This document shows positions 1 through 8,100 of a stretch of 35,971 bases of DNA, in pieces; the stretch's first letter is position 1; every line of letters begins with the position of its first letter. This DNA comes from Terriglobia bacterium (lineage in GTDB: Bacteria > Acidobacteriota > UBA6911): contig JAIQGI010000056.1 of assembly GCA_020072565.1 (NCBI GenBank), forward strand, positions 1 through 35,971, given 5' to 3'. The notes under the pieces were generated by a model that saw only the letters and a program-made list of their open reading frames with translations, did not search any database and was not told the origin of the DNA. A program made the translations under genes and the position numbers.

Positions 1-377
1 TGTTGTTTCTATCTCCAAGATTGTTTTTGATTGACGATGGTGGACACTTCAGTGAGGATGTCAACTGCCAGCGTCGCTTCGCTCCGACACTGTCCACGAT
101 CATTCGGAATCACTGTCCACGATCATCGGAATCCGCAGCCAAACGGCTAGGAATGACGGGATCACTCGTTTGCTGCCCACAGAGGTGCGGTGATTTTCGT
201 TCGTCTTGTCTCTGATCTACATAAAGGTTCAAGTTTTTTGAACGTTTATGTCAGAGTGCGCCTTACGGCCAGGAAATGTGCCCGCGTGAGGAATCATGAG
301 CGAAATATCCCTGCAACATTGAGGCGTGAAATATTTCGGCGCCTCCTTGCAGAGGGAGGACCGTTGCAGTCAGCATT
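1..377. other. Gene-free left edge with IS21-like end repeats and an inverted repeat
   Basis: No convincing gene. Two head-to-tail near-identical units lie at 88-110 and 111-132 (23 and 22 bases, differing by one inserted T); each contains TGTCCACGATCAT followed by CGGAAT. From memory, repeated TGTCCACGATCA-type units are typical of the ends of IS21-family elements, where they are transposase binding sites just outside istA. No istA or istB reading frame follows, so this would be only an end remnant. An 8-bp perfect inverted repeat (CGAAATAT at 301-308, ATATTTCG at 331-338, 22-base loop) lies just past the integrase remnant's stop; it lacks a T tract, so it is not a clear terminator. Confidence 0.35.
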
Positions 378-689
378 CTATGCCTCGTCGTTTTTCACCC
401 CGACCAATTCCAGGTCGCTTACAATTCGGGAGAGCCGGGCGCCCCAGGCATTGAGCGCCTCCTGTTTCTCCTTATCGTAGCTGTGCCGGTCGTAAACCCT
501 GGTAACTTCTGACTCGATGTGGTTCAGGATCTTGGCGACCACAAGCCGAAGAACTCCCATTCCTGCCATTATGCTGGCCGCCGTGCGTCGGAAATCGTGC
601 GCTCGGTAGGAGGCCTTCGAATTCCGGCGGACCCGCTGCGCGAGCTTCTGGACTTCGTAGATATGCCTGGTCCTGTCGGCGGTCCTACG
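378..689 (-). pseudogene. Tyrosine recombinase (phage-type integrase) C-terminal remnant
   Basis: The minus-strand frame ending at the TAG at 378-380 reads like the C-terminal catalytic part of a tyrosine recombinase. A segment reading AHDFRRTAASIMAGMGV carries the HxxR motif (histidine and second arginine of the active site). It is followed by KILNHIESEVTRVYDRHSYD, in which the H after LN and the Y of VYDRH fit the family's last active-site positions, including the nucleophilic tyrosine. The frame is open upstream to about 689, where an in-frame TAG stops it. The N-terminal arm, core-binding domain and first catalytic arginine are absent, so the gene is truncated and should be inactive. An ATG at 569 would give only 63 residues and would cut off the HxxR motif, so it is not a true start. 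It is the only recombinase trace in the window and may belong with the tRNA-Thr half gene at 8447-8491. Confidence 0.75.
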
Positions 690-785
690 GATATACCTAC
701 CCTAGACGCGCAGGCCGAATTATAATCACGACAAATTCAGGTGCTCCTAATTGCAGTGTGCGAATTGCCAGTGGAGGCATTCTCC

Positions 786-3767
786 ATGATCGGCCAGACC
801 ATCTCGCACTACATGATTCTAGAAAAGATCGGACAGGGCGGAATGGGTGAGGTATTTCTTGCCCATGATGCTTCTTTAAATCGAAAGGTAGCGATCAAAT
901 TCCTTTCCGAACCCCTCAGGCAGGACGAAACAGCCCGCAGGCGTTTTCTAAGAGAAGCGAGATTGGCCGCGGCTTTGGATCACCCCTACATTTGCAGCAT
1001 CCACGAAGTGGGTGAAGCCGAAGGCAAAAGCTTCATCGTCATGGAGTATGTGGAGGGTCAAACCCTAAAAGACCGTTTGGCGCAGGGACCGGTGCCATTG
1101 AAGGAGGGGATGGAGCGAGCGGTAGAAATCGCGGAGGCCCTGGCTGTCGCTCACGAAAAGGAAATTGTCCATCGGGACTTGAAACCATCAAACATCATGC
1201 TCCCTCGAACCGGCCACACAAAGGTGATGGATTTCGGTTTGGCCAAGCGTGTGGCTGGAACTGAGCAAATCGGCAGCCAGGAGACGACGCTTACCGGACT
1301 GACCAGGGAAGGCACGACAGTAGGGACTCTGCCCTATATGTCTCCGGAGCAGGTGCAGGGCAAGACGGTGGATCATCGCTCGGACCTGTTCTCATTTGGC
1401 ATCGTGATTTACGAGATGTTGACGAGTGTCAATCCTTTCAGGAAAGGCTCAGGGCTGGAGACCGCCAATGCGATCATCAAGGAGACTGCCGCGCCGGTAT
1501 CTCAACATCGCGATGAGGTGCCTCAGTCCCTCGTGGCGATCATCAGCAAATTGCTGGCCAAGGTGCCGGAAGAGCGATACCAGGGGGCGAGAGAGGTGGC
1601 GAGCGATCTGCAGAAAGTCGTTGACGAGACTTTCGGACAGCAGATTTTTATAACCAAGCCTGCATTTGCCAAGCTGAGAAAAGCCCTGACAAAACCAGCC
1701 TACTTGATTCCGCTGATTCTCGCGCTGGCGGCGGCTGCCTATTTCTCTGTGCAGGGCGTGCGCTCATATCAGAAAGCCAATTGGGCACGAGAAAAACTAT
1801 TGCCTGAGATCGAGCAACTTGCCCAGAACATTCCCTGGAACGGTGAAGGTCCGAGTGCGTGGGCGGCTTACGAGCTCGCCAACCAGGCCGAGCAATACAT
1901 TCCCGGTGATCCCCTGTTACAGCGCCTGGTACGGAGCATTTCCCGGCAGGTGAAGCTCTCCTCTGATCCAAATGGGGCGAAGGTCTATGCCAAACCCTAC
2001 GCCGGCGCCGATTCGCGTTGGCGGTATCTGGGACAGACACCGTCCGACAGCATTCGACTTCCTATTGGATTTTCGAGGATAAAACTTGAGAAAGAGGGTT
2101 ATCGAACTGTAAACGACATTGCTTGGGTTACTCCTTTTATCAGTGACAAGCTACCCTACACTCTTCCCGAAGCCGGGCGCATACCAGAGGATATGGAACT
2201 TCTGCCCGCGGCCGCGAACTGGTACCGGCTCAGCTTTGTGCCTGGAGAACTGCATTTTCCCGGTCTGCAGCATGTTGCAGGTGTACCTGTTGCCGATTTC
2301 CTGATGGACCGGCACGAGGTTACCAACAACGATTTCAAACGTTTCGTCGACAGCGGCGGATATCAGAATCCGCAGTACTGGAAGCAGCCCTTCGTGGGAA
2401 ACGGCCAGACTCTCTCGTGGAAAGATGCCATGGCGCTGTTCACGGACAAGACCGGCCGGCCCGGACCGGCGACCTGGGAAGTTGGAGATTATCCGGATGG
2501 ACAGGATGATTACCCGGTAACGGGCGTAAGCTGGTACGAAGCGGGGGCATACGCAGAGTTCGTCGGCAAACGCCTGCCGACGATTTACCACTGGGATCGC
2601 GCCGCCTTTACCTATGCCAGCGCGGAAATTGTTCCGCTGAGCAACATCAACGGGAATGGCCCCCGGCCGGTCGGGACTTCCCAGAGCATGAACCGCTTCG
2701 GGATTTACGATCTGGCCGGGAATGTGCGCGAGTGGTGCTTCAATGAAAGCACCCTTCACGGACAGCGCTTCATCCTCGGCGGCGGATGGAACGATCCCCC
2801 ATACGCTTTCAACCTTGCCTTTGCCCAAAATCCGCTCGATCGGTCCGAAACCAACGGATTCCGGTGCATGAAGTATTGGGGAGCTGAAAAAAACCAGGCA
2901 GGATTGGAAAAAAACATCGAGCTGCCTTTTCGCGATTTCTTGAGCGAGCCGAAGGTTTCCGGCGAAACCTTCGCTCTCTATCTGAAACAGTACGCTTATG
3001 ACAAAACGGCGCTCAATCCCATTGTCGAATCGGCGCAAGAGGAAAAGGATTGGATCAGGGAGAAGATCACATTTAACGCGGCCTACGGCAACGAGAGGAT
3101 GGCGGCCTATCTTTTTCTTCCAAAACAGGGCAAGCCTCCTTTTCAGACGGTGGTCTACTTTCCGGGAGCGGACGCCATACCCAGCCGTTCAAGCAAGTCC
3201 TTGGGACCAGGCTCGAGAGATTTTCTGCTGAAGAGTGGGCGCGCACTCATGTTTCCAATTTACAAGAGCACCTATGAGCGCGGCGATAACCTCGCTTACG
3301 TCAATCCAGATGAAACGATCTTCTACAAGGAACACATCATCATGTGGGGCAAGGATTTGAGTCGGTCTATCGACTATCTGGAGACCCGCAAGGAGATCAA
3401 CGCTGATAAGATCGCATACTATGGATTTAGTTGGGGCGGCGGCATAGCTGCCATCATGCTGGCAGTCGAGCCAAGGGTCAAAACCGGTGTGCTCGTTGTC
3501 GCCGGTCTCAGATTTGAGCGGTCGTTGCCGGAGGTGGATCCGCTGCATTATCTGCGCCGGATCAAGATACCGGTGCTGATGCTCACCGGGAAGTATGACT
3601 TCTTCTTTCCGTATGAGACTTCGCAGGTTCCCTTTTATCAGCTGCTCGGAACGCCAAAGGAGAATAAGAAGCTGATCGTACATGAAGGCAGCCACGTGGT
3701 ACCCAGGACAGAGCTCGTGAAAGAGACGCTTGCCTGGCTGGATCACTACCTGGGGACTGTGAAGTAA
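786..3767 (+). CDS. Membrane Ser/Thr protein kinase fused to PEGA, formylglycine-generating-enzyme-like and alpha/beta-hydrolase domains
   Basis: 993 residues. The ATG at 786 is chosen because GGAGG (773-777) sits 8 bases upstream and the protein then begins directly with the kinase; an upstream in-frame start at 741 adds 15 unrelated residues. Domain order: Hanks-type kinase (about 10-280) with glycine loop GQGGMGEV (16-23), VAIKF lysine, HRDLKPSN catalytic loop (from 129) and DFG (149-151), all intact; one membrane span about 306-325; a PEGA-like beta domain about 388-440; an FGE/SUMF1-type domain about 508-697 (DRHEVTN start, GVSWYEA, LAGNVREW, GGGWND, GFRC end); and a dienelactone-hydrolase/S9-like alpha/beta hydrolase about 750-993 with nucleophile motif GFSWGG (S882), D938 and H970. 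The kinase is expected in the cytoplasm and the other domains outside. Kinase-FGE fusions are known in Acidobacteria and Planctomycetes; substrate and trigger are unknown. FGE-fold domains often bind ligands rather than make formylglycine, so activity of this domain is not assured. Confidence 0.88.
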   Translation: MIGQTISHYMILEKIGQGGMGEVFLAHDASLNRKVAIKFLSEPLRQDETARRRFLREARLAAALDHPYICSIHEVGEAEGKSFIVMEYVEGQTLKDRLAQGPVPLKEGMERAVEIAEALAVAHEKEIVHRDLKPSNIMLPRTGHTKVMDFGLAKRVAGTEQIGSQETTLTGLTREGTTVGTLPYMSPEQVQGKTVDHRSDLFSFGIVIYEMLTSVNPFRKGSGLETANAIIKETAAPVSQHRDEVPQSLVAIISKLLAKVPEERYQGAREVASDLQKVVDETFGQQIFITKPAFAKLRKALTKPAYLIPLILALAAAAYFSVQGVRSYQKANWAREKLLPEIEQLAQNIPWNGEGPSAWAAYELANQAEQYIPGDPLLQRLVRSISRQVKLSSDPNGAKVYAKPYAGADSRWRYLGQTPSDSIRLPIGFSRIKLEKEGYRTVNDIAWVTPFISDKLPYTLPEAGRIPEDMELLPAAANWYRLSFVPGELHFPGLQHVAGVPVADFLMDRHEVTNNDFKRFVDSGGYQNPQYWKQPFVGNGQTLSWKDAMALFTDKTGRPGPATWEVGDYPDGQDDYPVTGVSWYEAGAYAEFVGKRLPTIYHWDRAAFTYASAEIVPLSNINGNGPRPVGTSQSMNRFGIYDLAGNVREWCFNESTLHGQRFILGGGWNDPPYAFNLAFAQNPLDRSETNGFRCMKYWGAEKNQAGLEKNIELPFRDFLSEPKVSGETFALYLKQYAYDKTALNPIVESAQEEKDWIREKITFNAAYGNERMAAYLFLPKQGKPPFQTVVYFPGADAIPSRSSKSLGPGSRDFLLKSGRALMFPIYKSTYERGDNLAYVNPDETIFYKEHIIMWGKDLSRSIDYLETRKEINADKIAYYGFSWGGGIAAIMLAVEPRVKTGVLVVAGLRFERSLPEVDPLHYLRRIKIPVLMLTGKYDFFFPYETSQVPFYQLLGTPKENKKLIVHEGSHVVPRTELVKETLAWLDHYLGTVK

Positions 3768-3998
3768 TCCATCACCGGCAGAGTGGCGCCGCCTCCATCA
3801 TGTGAGGCCGACGGTTTTCAAAATCCGGACCGATTCCTGAACATCGCAGGTACCTACACCCTCGTGTCGGCGTACGCCCGAAATGGGACTGCGGCATTTC
3901 TCTTCTATTACTGCGCCATATTTGACCCGCTTTGCGCTGGCCCCCAGACCCTGAGGCAGGTGCAATTGCGAAAATTCTCGATTTCCTCAAAATTCTGC
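3768..3998. other. Intergenic, no gene seen
   Basis: Between the kinase fusion stop and the promoter of the next operon. I see no supported gene, no strong hairpin with a T tract and no repeat. Base composition turns AT-rich toward 3990, where the promoter begins. Confidence 0.5.
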
Positions 3999-4027
3999 TT
4001 GACATGCGTTATATCTAACAATATAAT
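3999..4027 (+). promoter_or_regulatory. Perfect sigma70-type promoter
   Basis: TTGACA (3999-4004), 17-base spacer, TATAAT (4022-4027): both hexamers match the housekeeping consensus exactly with the ideal spacing. The start of transcription is expected near 4034, about 59 bases before the ATG at 4093. The promoter is overlaid by the operator-like repeats annotated separately, as would be expected for a strong promoter kept under repression. Confidence 0.85.
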
Positions 4028-4061
4028 CGTTTCGAATAACAATTTAATAGTTATATGTAAC
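4008..4061. promoter_or_regulatory. Three phased operator-like palindromes GTT-N6-AAC
   Basis: Three 12-base dyads lie at 4008-4019 (GTTATATCTAAC), 4029-4040 (GTTTCGAATAAC) and 4050-4061 (GTTATATGTAAC). Their centres are exactly 21 bases apart, i.e. two helical turns, so bound proteins would sit on one face of the DNA. The first lies in the spacer between -35 and -10, the second at the expected transcription start and the third in the leader. The XRE regulator encoded by the same operon is the obvious candidate ligand (inference). Confidence 0.65.
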
Positions 4062-4092
4062 CAAGCCTACTCTCCTGAAAGGAGCGGCATCG

Positions 4093-4467
4093 ATGCACGA
4101 GAGAATGATGTTAATCCTGTGGATAGGAATTGTCGGCGTGCTTGTGGGCGTCACCATGGCGCTCCTTGGATTCCATGGACCCGTCCCGGCTTTGATTACT
4201 TCAGTCAGCGGCGGGTGGATCGGGGTGGCCATTGCCGCAAAGCTCAGCAAAGGTGTCCGGGATGAAATGGTGGTGCGGGTGGAACACATCAGCGCATATT
4301 ACGCATTCAACGCGACACTTTACTTTATCTTCGTGCTGATAGGGGTGCGTACATTCTCAAATTTGACATTGGGCGTCGGTGATTTATTGCTTACCTTGGT
4401 GCTCTTCATGTGTATCTCTTACGTGCTCCTCAAGTACGTTCTCCTGAGACGGGGTAAGGCGGAATGA
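4093..4467 (+). CDS. Small four-helix membrane protein (DUF2178-like)
   Basis: 124 residues, strongly hydrophobic, with about four membrane spans: roughly 7-27, 33-50, 70-90 and 95-117. A short loop after span 2 ([15 protein letters not shown]) resembles the charged 'DER...' loop of DUF2178-type membrane proteins, which often sit beside small XRE regulators in bacteria and archaea. AAGGAG lies about 8 bases before the ATG. The stop overlaps the start of the next gene (ATGA at 4464-4467), which implies translational coupling. The promoter at 3999-4027 serves both genes. Function unknown; a partner or sensor for the regulator is a reasonable inference. The family match is from memory of sequence character only. 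Confidence 0.75.
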   Translation: MHERMMLILWIGIVGVLVGVTMALLGFHGPVPALITSVSGGWIGVAIAAKLSKGVRDEMVVRVEHISAYYAFNATLYFIFVLIGVRTFSNLTLGVGDLLLTLVLFMCISYVLLKYVLLRRGKAE

Positions 4468-4694
4468 AAACTCGAATCAAGGAATTCCGCGCGCGCCACG
4501 ATCTCACCCAGGCACAACTCGCCGACCAACTCGGCGTCCGCCGGGAGACCATCTCCTTTATCGAGCAGGGGAAATACAATCCTTCGCTCCGGCTGGCGCA
4601 TCGGATCGCAGTGGCTCTGAAATCGTCGCTCGACGAGCTATATATTTTCGACGAAGAAGATAATGCCGGGGCAACCCGCGATGGAGGCCCGTAA
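4464..4694 (+). CDS. XRE/Cro-family transcriptional regulator
   Basis: 76 residues, essentially one helix-turn-helix domain of the compact COG1476 type: [19 protein letters not shown], then the recognition helix region [20 protein letters not shown], then the closing helices to LDELYIF. There is no sensor domain, so it probably acts as a simple dimeric repressor. Its start overlaps the stop of the membrane protein gene by four bases. The three GTT-N6-AAC dyads over the operon promoter suggest autoregulation (inference). Recognition of the family is firm; the regulated genes beyond its own operon are unknown. Confidence 0.9.
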   Translation: MKTRIKEFRARHDLTQAQLADQLGVRRETISFIEQGKYNPSLRLAHRIAVALKSSLDELYIFDEEDNAGATRDGGP

Positions 4695-4714
4695 GTCCCG
4701 TGATCCCTGTGTGT

Positions 4715-4760
4715 TGGCATTTTAAGCGGATTTTTCGCATCGCTCTACAGCTTAATGCCA
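4715..4760. terminator. Inverted repeat after the XRE operon
   Basis: TGGCATTTTAAGC (4715-4727) pairs with GCTTAATGCCA (4750-4760) with a 2-base bulge around a 22-base loop, starting 20 bases after the XRE stop. It is placed like a terminator, but no T tract follows, so intrinsic termination is doubtful; an RNA-stabilising or regulatory hairpin is equally possible. Confidence 0.35.
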
Positions 4761-4845
4761 TTGCAGCGGGCGTATCGCCTTTCCGGAGGCCACGATAATT
4801 CTGATCAGGTAGAGGGAATTCAGGCTGTATGCTGTAGGAAGAAGA

Positions 4846-5838
4846 ATGTCGATGATCCTCCGGGCCGTGATTTTTTATCTGCTGCTGGGTTCGGTCCAGG
4901 CTGTGCCCCGGCCGGAGGCGCAGGAGCCGGTTCCGGGAAAGATCGTTGAAAAAGTCAACTGCCGGCGCGATCCGGGGCAGAGTTACGCGCTCTATCTTCC
5001 ATCGGGCTACACGGCGGACAGGAAGTGGCCGATTCTCTATGCGCTCGACCCTGGGGCCCGCGGCTTGCTCCCCGTCCAGCGCTTCCAGAACGCCGCCGAA
5101 AAGTACGGCTACATCGTCGCCGGCTCGAACAACTCGAGGAACGGCCCCATCAGGATCGTCCAGGACGCAATGGATGCGCTCCTGGCCGATACTGACGCGC
5201 GCTTCGCGCTGGACTCGAAGCGGATCTATCTGGCCGGTTTTTCGGGTGGCGCGCGCGTCGCCGTGATGATCGGATTTGCGCTGAAGGGACGCGTGGCGGG
5301 TGTGATCGGGTGCGGAGCCGGCTTCCCGCCCTCCATTGCGCCGTCGACGTCGATTCCGTTCTCCTGGTCTGGCTCCACCGGCATCGAGGATTTCAATTTC
5401 CCCGAACTCAAGGAACTCGACCAGACCCTCGGGCGTTTGGCCATCCCTCACGAGCTGGAAATCTTCCCGGGGGGTCATGACTGGCCGCCTGCGACCGTGT
5501 GTACGCGCGCGCTCGAGTGGATGGAGCTCCAGGGGATGAAGTCGGGAATCCGCGCCCGGGACGACGCGATCATGGGGGAGATCTTCTCCAGAAGGCTCGC
5601 CGAAGCTCAGGCGCTGGAAAGCGGCCGGCAAGTCTACCAGGCTTTCCTGCGCTATGACGCTCTCGCGAAGGACTTCGCAGGTCTCAGGGATACAAACGAG
5701 TTCCAGATGAAATCCGCACACCTTGCCCAATCCGCGGAGGTCAGGAGAGCGCTCGCTCTGGAGAGGGATAGCGTCGACCGGCAGAGGCGCACCGATTTCA
5801 TAGAAATAGCTAGAGGCGGGCCACGCTCGGGCTTATAA
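4846..5838 (+). CDS. Secreted alpha/beta-hydrolase (esterase-like) with helical C-terminal extension
   Basis: 330 residues. The start has AGGAAG 4-9 bases upstream, and the first ~20 residues form a signal peptide (MSMILRAVIFYLLLGSVQAV). The hydrolase domain (about 35-225) has the nucleophile elbow GFSGGAR with S133 and the late histidine in FPGGHDW (H211), the pattern of feruloyl-esterase/PHB-depolymerase-like hydrolases. The acid residue is not certain; an ED before FNFPEL (about 180) is a candidate. From about 230 to the end the protein is charged and helical (LRYDALAKDFAGL, then RALALERDS), with no recognised domain. It probably acts in the periplasm or outside the cell. Substrate unknown. 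It is on the same strand as its neighbours but separated by about 150 bases upstream, so it may have its own promoter. Confidence 0.75.
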   Translation: MSMILRAVIFYLLLGSVQAVPRPEAQEPVPGKIVEKVNCRRDPGQSYALYLPSGYTADRKWPILYALDPGARGLLPVQRFQNAAEKYGYIVAGSNNSRNGPIRIVQDAMDALLADTDARFALDSKRIYLAGFSGGARVAVMIGFALKGRVAGVIGCGAGFPPSIAPSTSIPFSWSGSTGIEDFNFPELKELDQTLGRLAIPHELEIFPGGHDWPPATVCTRALEWMELQGMKSGIRARDDAIMGEIFSRRLAEAQALESGRQVYQAFLRYDALAKDFAGLRDTNEFQMKSAHLAQSAEVRRALALERDSVDRQRRTDFIEIARGGPRSGL

Positions 5839-5895
5839 TGACGGCAGCTGTTTCGTTGTTTCTTACAATATTCCAACCAGATGTGGAGTGCCGGC

Positions 5896-7125
5896 ATGAA
5901 TACCGCATTTTGTACAGTTCGGGTTGGACTCAAGCGCTTCTGCAACCGTTCCAACCTTTCCGCACACGCCATAACGGCTTTTGGGGTGGCGTTGGGATTG
6001 TGCCTCTGCGTCGCCCCGGCCTGCGCGCAAACCGCGGCGAGCGCGGGATCTCACACCTTCCCCATGAAATTCGTGGAAAAGAGCGGCACCTTGTCGCTCG
6101 ATATTGAACCGGGGAAGGGAGAGGTGAAGTTCCGCAAGGAGCCCGATTTCGGCAAAGACAAAGTTGTGCGCCACGCCATTGCCATCGGCCCCGGCAAAGA
6201 CGATTTTCTGGGGTTCGCTCTTGATTTCACCAAGAAGACGCTCTATTTCGACCTCAATCAAAACCTGGATTTGACGGATGATCCGCAAGGGGTCTTCCAG
6301 GCCGGGAATCAGAACGTGCCTACGTCCTACGCCATGTTTCGGAGCGTTCGCATCAACTTCAAGAAAAATGGGGTAGAGCGCACTGCGTTGTTTGAGCCCT
6401 TCTATTATTACGGTGACAACAGCGGCTATGCATACCTGCAGTCGTCCTATCAGGCGGAGATCGAGCTTGCAGGCCAGAAATGGCGGCTGGAGGTGATCGA
6501 TGACCTGAACGGCGTGATCAGCGATCAGGATCGGTTCATGATTGTCCCAATCTCCGACGGCAGCGGGGCCAAGCAGCCGGTCTTCAATGCCATGAAGGTT
6601 CCGGGGAATCTGTTCCTTGGCGGCCGCCTGTACCAGCTCAAATTCACTTTCGGCACCACACCTGAGGCTGCGCCGCTGACAGCGGATTTTACGGAGATCG
6701 GCGCGCCCATGGGTGAGCTTGCCTTTGACGGCCAGTTCGTCAGACGCGCTGTCCTGGAAGGAAACGGTCTTGCCGTGTTCGACGGCCCAGGCGAAACGGT
6801 TGCGGTTCCTGCCGGGAAATACAAAGTTCAAACGATCTACCTGCAGGCGGCCTCCGGAAGCCCCATGCTGGCGACCAGCAAAGTGGACGGCCTCCCGCAG
6901 ATAACCGTGGCCGCCGGCACACCCGCGCACGTGAAGATCGGCGCGCCGCTGGAGAGCAGTGTCCAGCCCTCGTCGCGCGGCAACGTGCTGACGCTGAACT
7001 ACATCCTCAAGGGATCGGGTGGCGAGGAATACTCGGCCGTCAACCCCGATTCCAAGAATCCGCCCAAGCTCACCATCTATAAGGGCGATCGGCAAGTGGG
7101 AGCGGGCAACTTCAGTTTTGGCTGA
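5896..7125 (+). CDS. Secreted protein of unknown function
   Basis: 409 residues from the ATG at 5896, chosen over an in-frame ATG at 5881 because GGAG (about 8 bases before 5896) gives a normal ribosome site and 5881 has none. A long signal peptide runs to about residue 45 (ALGLCLCVAPACAQT). The mature part looks all-beta: repeated short strands such as KTLYFDLNQNLDLTDD (a DxNxDxxDD-like loop that may bind calcium), VRINFKKNG and LTLNYILKGSGGEEY. No catalytic motif is recognised. The polytopic membrane protein gene follows 84 bases downstream on the same strand, so the two may be co-transcribed. Similar secreted proteins are common in Acidobacteria, but I cannot name a function. Confidence 0.7.
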   Translation: MNTAFCTVRVGLKRFCNRSNLSAHAITAFGVALGLCLCVAPACAQTAASAGSHTFPMKFVEKSGTLSLDIEPGKGEVKFRKEPDFGKDKVVRHAIAIGPGKDDFLGFALDFTKKTLYFDLNQNLDLTDDPQGVFQAGNQNVPTSYAMFRSVRINFKKNGVERTALFEPFYYYGDNSGYAYLQSSYQAEIELAGQKWRLEVIDDLNGVISDQDRFMIVPISDGSGAKQPVFNAMKVPGNLFLGGRLYQLKFTFGTTPEAAPLTADFTEIGAPMGELAFDGQFVRRAVLEGNGLAVFDGPGETVAVPAGKYKVQTIYLQAASGSPMLATSKVDGLPQITVAAGTPAHVKIGAPLESSVQPSSRGNVLTLNYILKGSGGEEYSAVNPDSKNPPKLTIYKGDRQVGAGNFSFG

Positions 7126-7209
7126 GGCGGCACCTGCTCGTACTCATGGCGAGTACCTCTGTTCACATCAGGCGATCTCAGAATCGTCACCTCGTACAAC
7201 CTGGGGAGC

Positions 7210-8061
7210 ATGACTCCCAATCAGCCCACGCCGGTCATTTATCGGTGGCCCCTGGCTAAGAGTCTGGCGCTCTTCCTGCCGGCAGTCGTGATCCTGCCTT
7301 TCCTCTTCGTAAAAGCCAACCGCCGCGCCGGGATCTGGCTCGTGTTGGTTCCTTTCGCCCTGGCCACGGCTGTCTCATTGGTGAATCAGGTAAGGCCGAT
7401 CAGCTGGATCTCCCGCCCGATCTCGTATATTGGTTCCTATTTCGTATATGCGAGTCAAATCGTTCCCGCGTTGCGGGCCAGTTTTACGGGAGAAACCTAT
7501 CTGTACATCATCATGCTGGCGAGTGGCTTATGCATGCTCTGCCTCATGGCCCATTGGCTGGCCCGCCTGTCCTTCTTCAAGAAGTTCCTCGCAGGGTTGG
7601 TCCTCCTGGCTCTGCCTGGAATGCTGACGATGGAACTCTATCAGTCTGCTGATGCGGTTTCCGCCTGGGGTGTCCCGATAGCGTTCCTCTTGGTGTCCCT
7701 GGTGGTGCTTGCCAGCCTGAGTCTGACGGCGAAGATGGTAAAGAAACACTGGAACATCCTGCTTTTCACGGTCCTGTTTTTCTGCTGGAATTTCATCTTC
7801 CTGTTCGTGCTGCGGATCGCATACTACGTGTCGTTCATCATCCGCCAGCCTTCGGTGCGCCCGCAATGGTGGAACGTGCTGATGCCGCGACTCGCCACGA
7901 TATGGCAGGGACCGACGACATTCTTCGTCCTGGTTCTTCTGTTCATCGTGACGGCCTTTCTGATCCCGGCATATCGCGAGCGGCTCAGAGCCGTCTTCAA
8001 AGTCGCTCCGGCGCCTCCGCCGGAACAGCCCCAGGCCGCGTCAGCCCAGGCCGGGGCTTAG
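7210..8061 (+). CDS. Polytopic membrane protein of unknown function
   Basis: 283 residues with about seven or eight membrane helices, starting near 14-31 and 37-55 and ending with a helix near 237-258. The C-terminal tail is cytoplasmic-looking, basic and then rich in Pro, Ala and Gln (APPPEQPQAA). GGGGAG lies only one base before the ATG, which is unusually close, so the start could be misplaced, but no better in-frame start was seen. No transporter or enzyme signature is recognised. A perfect 10-bp hairpin begins 6 bases after the stop. It lies downstream of the secreted protein gene and may share its transcript. Confidence 0.65.
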   Translation: MTPNQPTPVIYRWPLAKSLALFLPAVVILPFLFVKANRRAGIWLVLVPFALATAVSLVNQVRPISWISRPISYIGSYFVYASQIVPALRASFTGETYLYIIMLASGLCMLCLMAHWLARLSFFKKFLAGLVLLALPGMLTMELYQSADAVSAWGVPIAFLLVSLVVLASLSLTAKMVKKHWNILLFTVLFFCWNFIFLFVLRIAYYVSFIIRQPSVRPQWWNVLMPRLATIWQGPTTFFVLVLLFIVTAFLIPAYRERLRAVFKVAPAPPPEQPQAASAQAGA

Positions 8062-8067
8062 ATGCCC

Positions 8068-8096
8068 GTGGGTCGCGGCTGCCAGACGCGACCCAC
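8068..8096. terminator. Perfect GC-rich hairpin after the membrane protein gene
   Basis: GTGGGTCGCG (8068-8077) and CGCGACCCAC (8087-8096) form a perfect 10-bp stem with a 9-base loop, beginning 6 bases past the stop codon at 8061. No T run follows, so termination may need a factor, but the position fits a transcript end. Confidence 0.5.
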
Positions 8097-8100
8097 AGTT

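Noticed and set aside
721-726. TATAAT near the kinase fusion gene
   Set aside because: No acceptable -35 box is at 16-18 bases upstream, so it was not called a promoter.
2151-3038. A 295-codon open frame on the minus strand
   Set aside because: It lies inside the FGE-like domain of the kinase fusion, and the sense frame has the family motifs.
4558-5730. A 390-codon open frame on the minus strand
   Set aside because: Antisense to the XRE and esterase-like genes, no ribosome site, Arg-rich composition typical of shadow frames.
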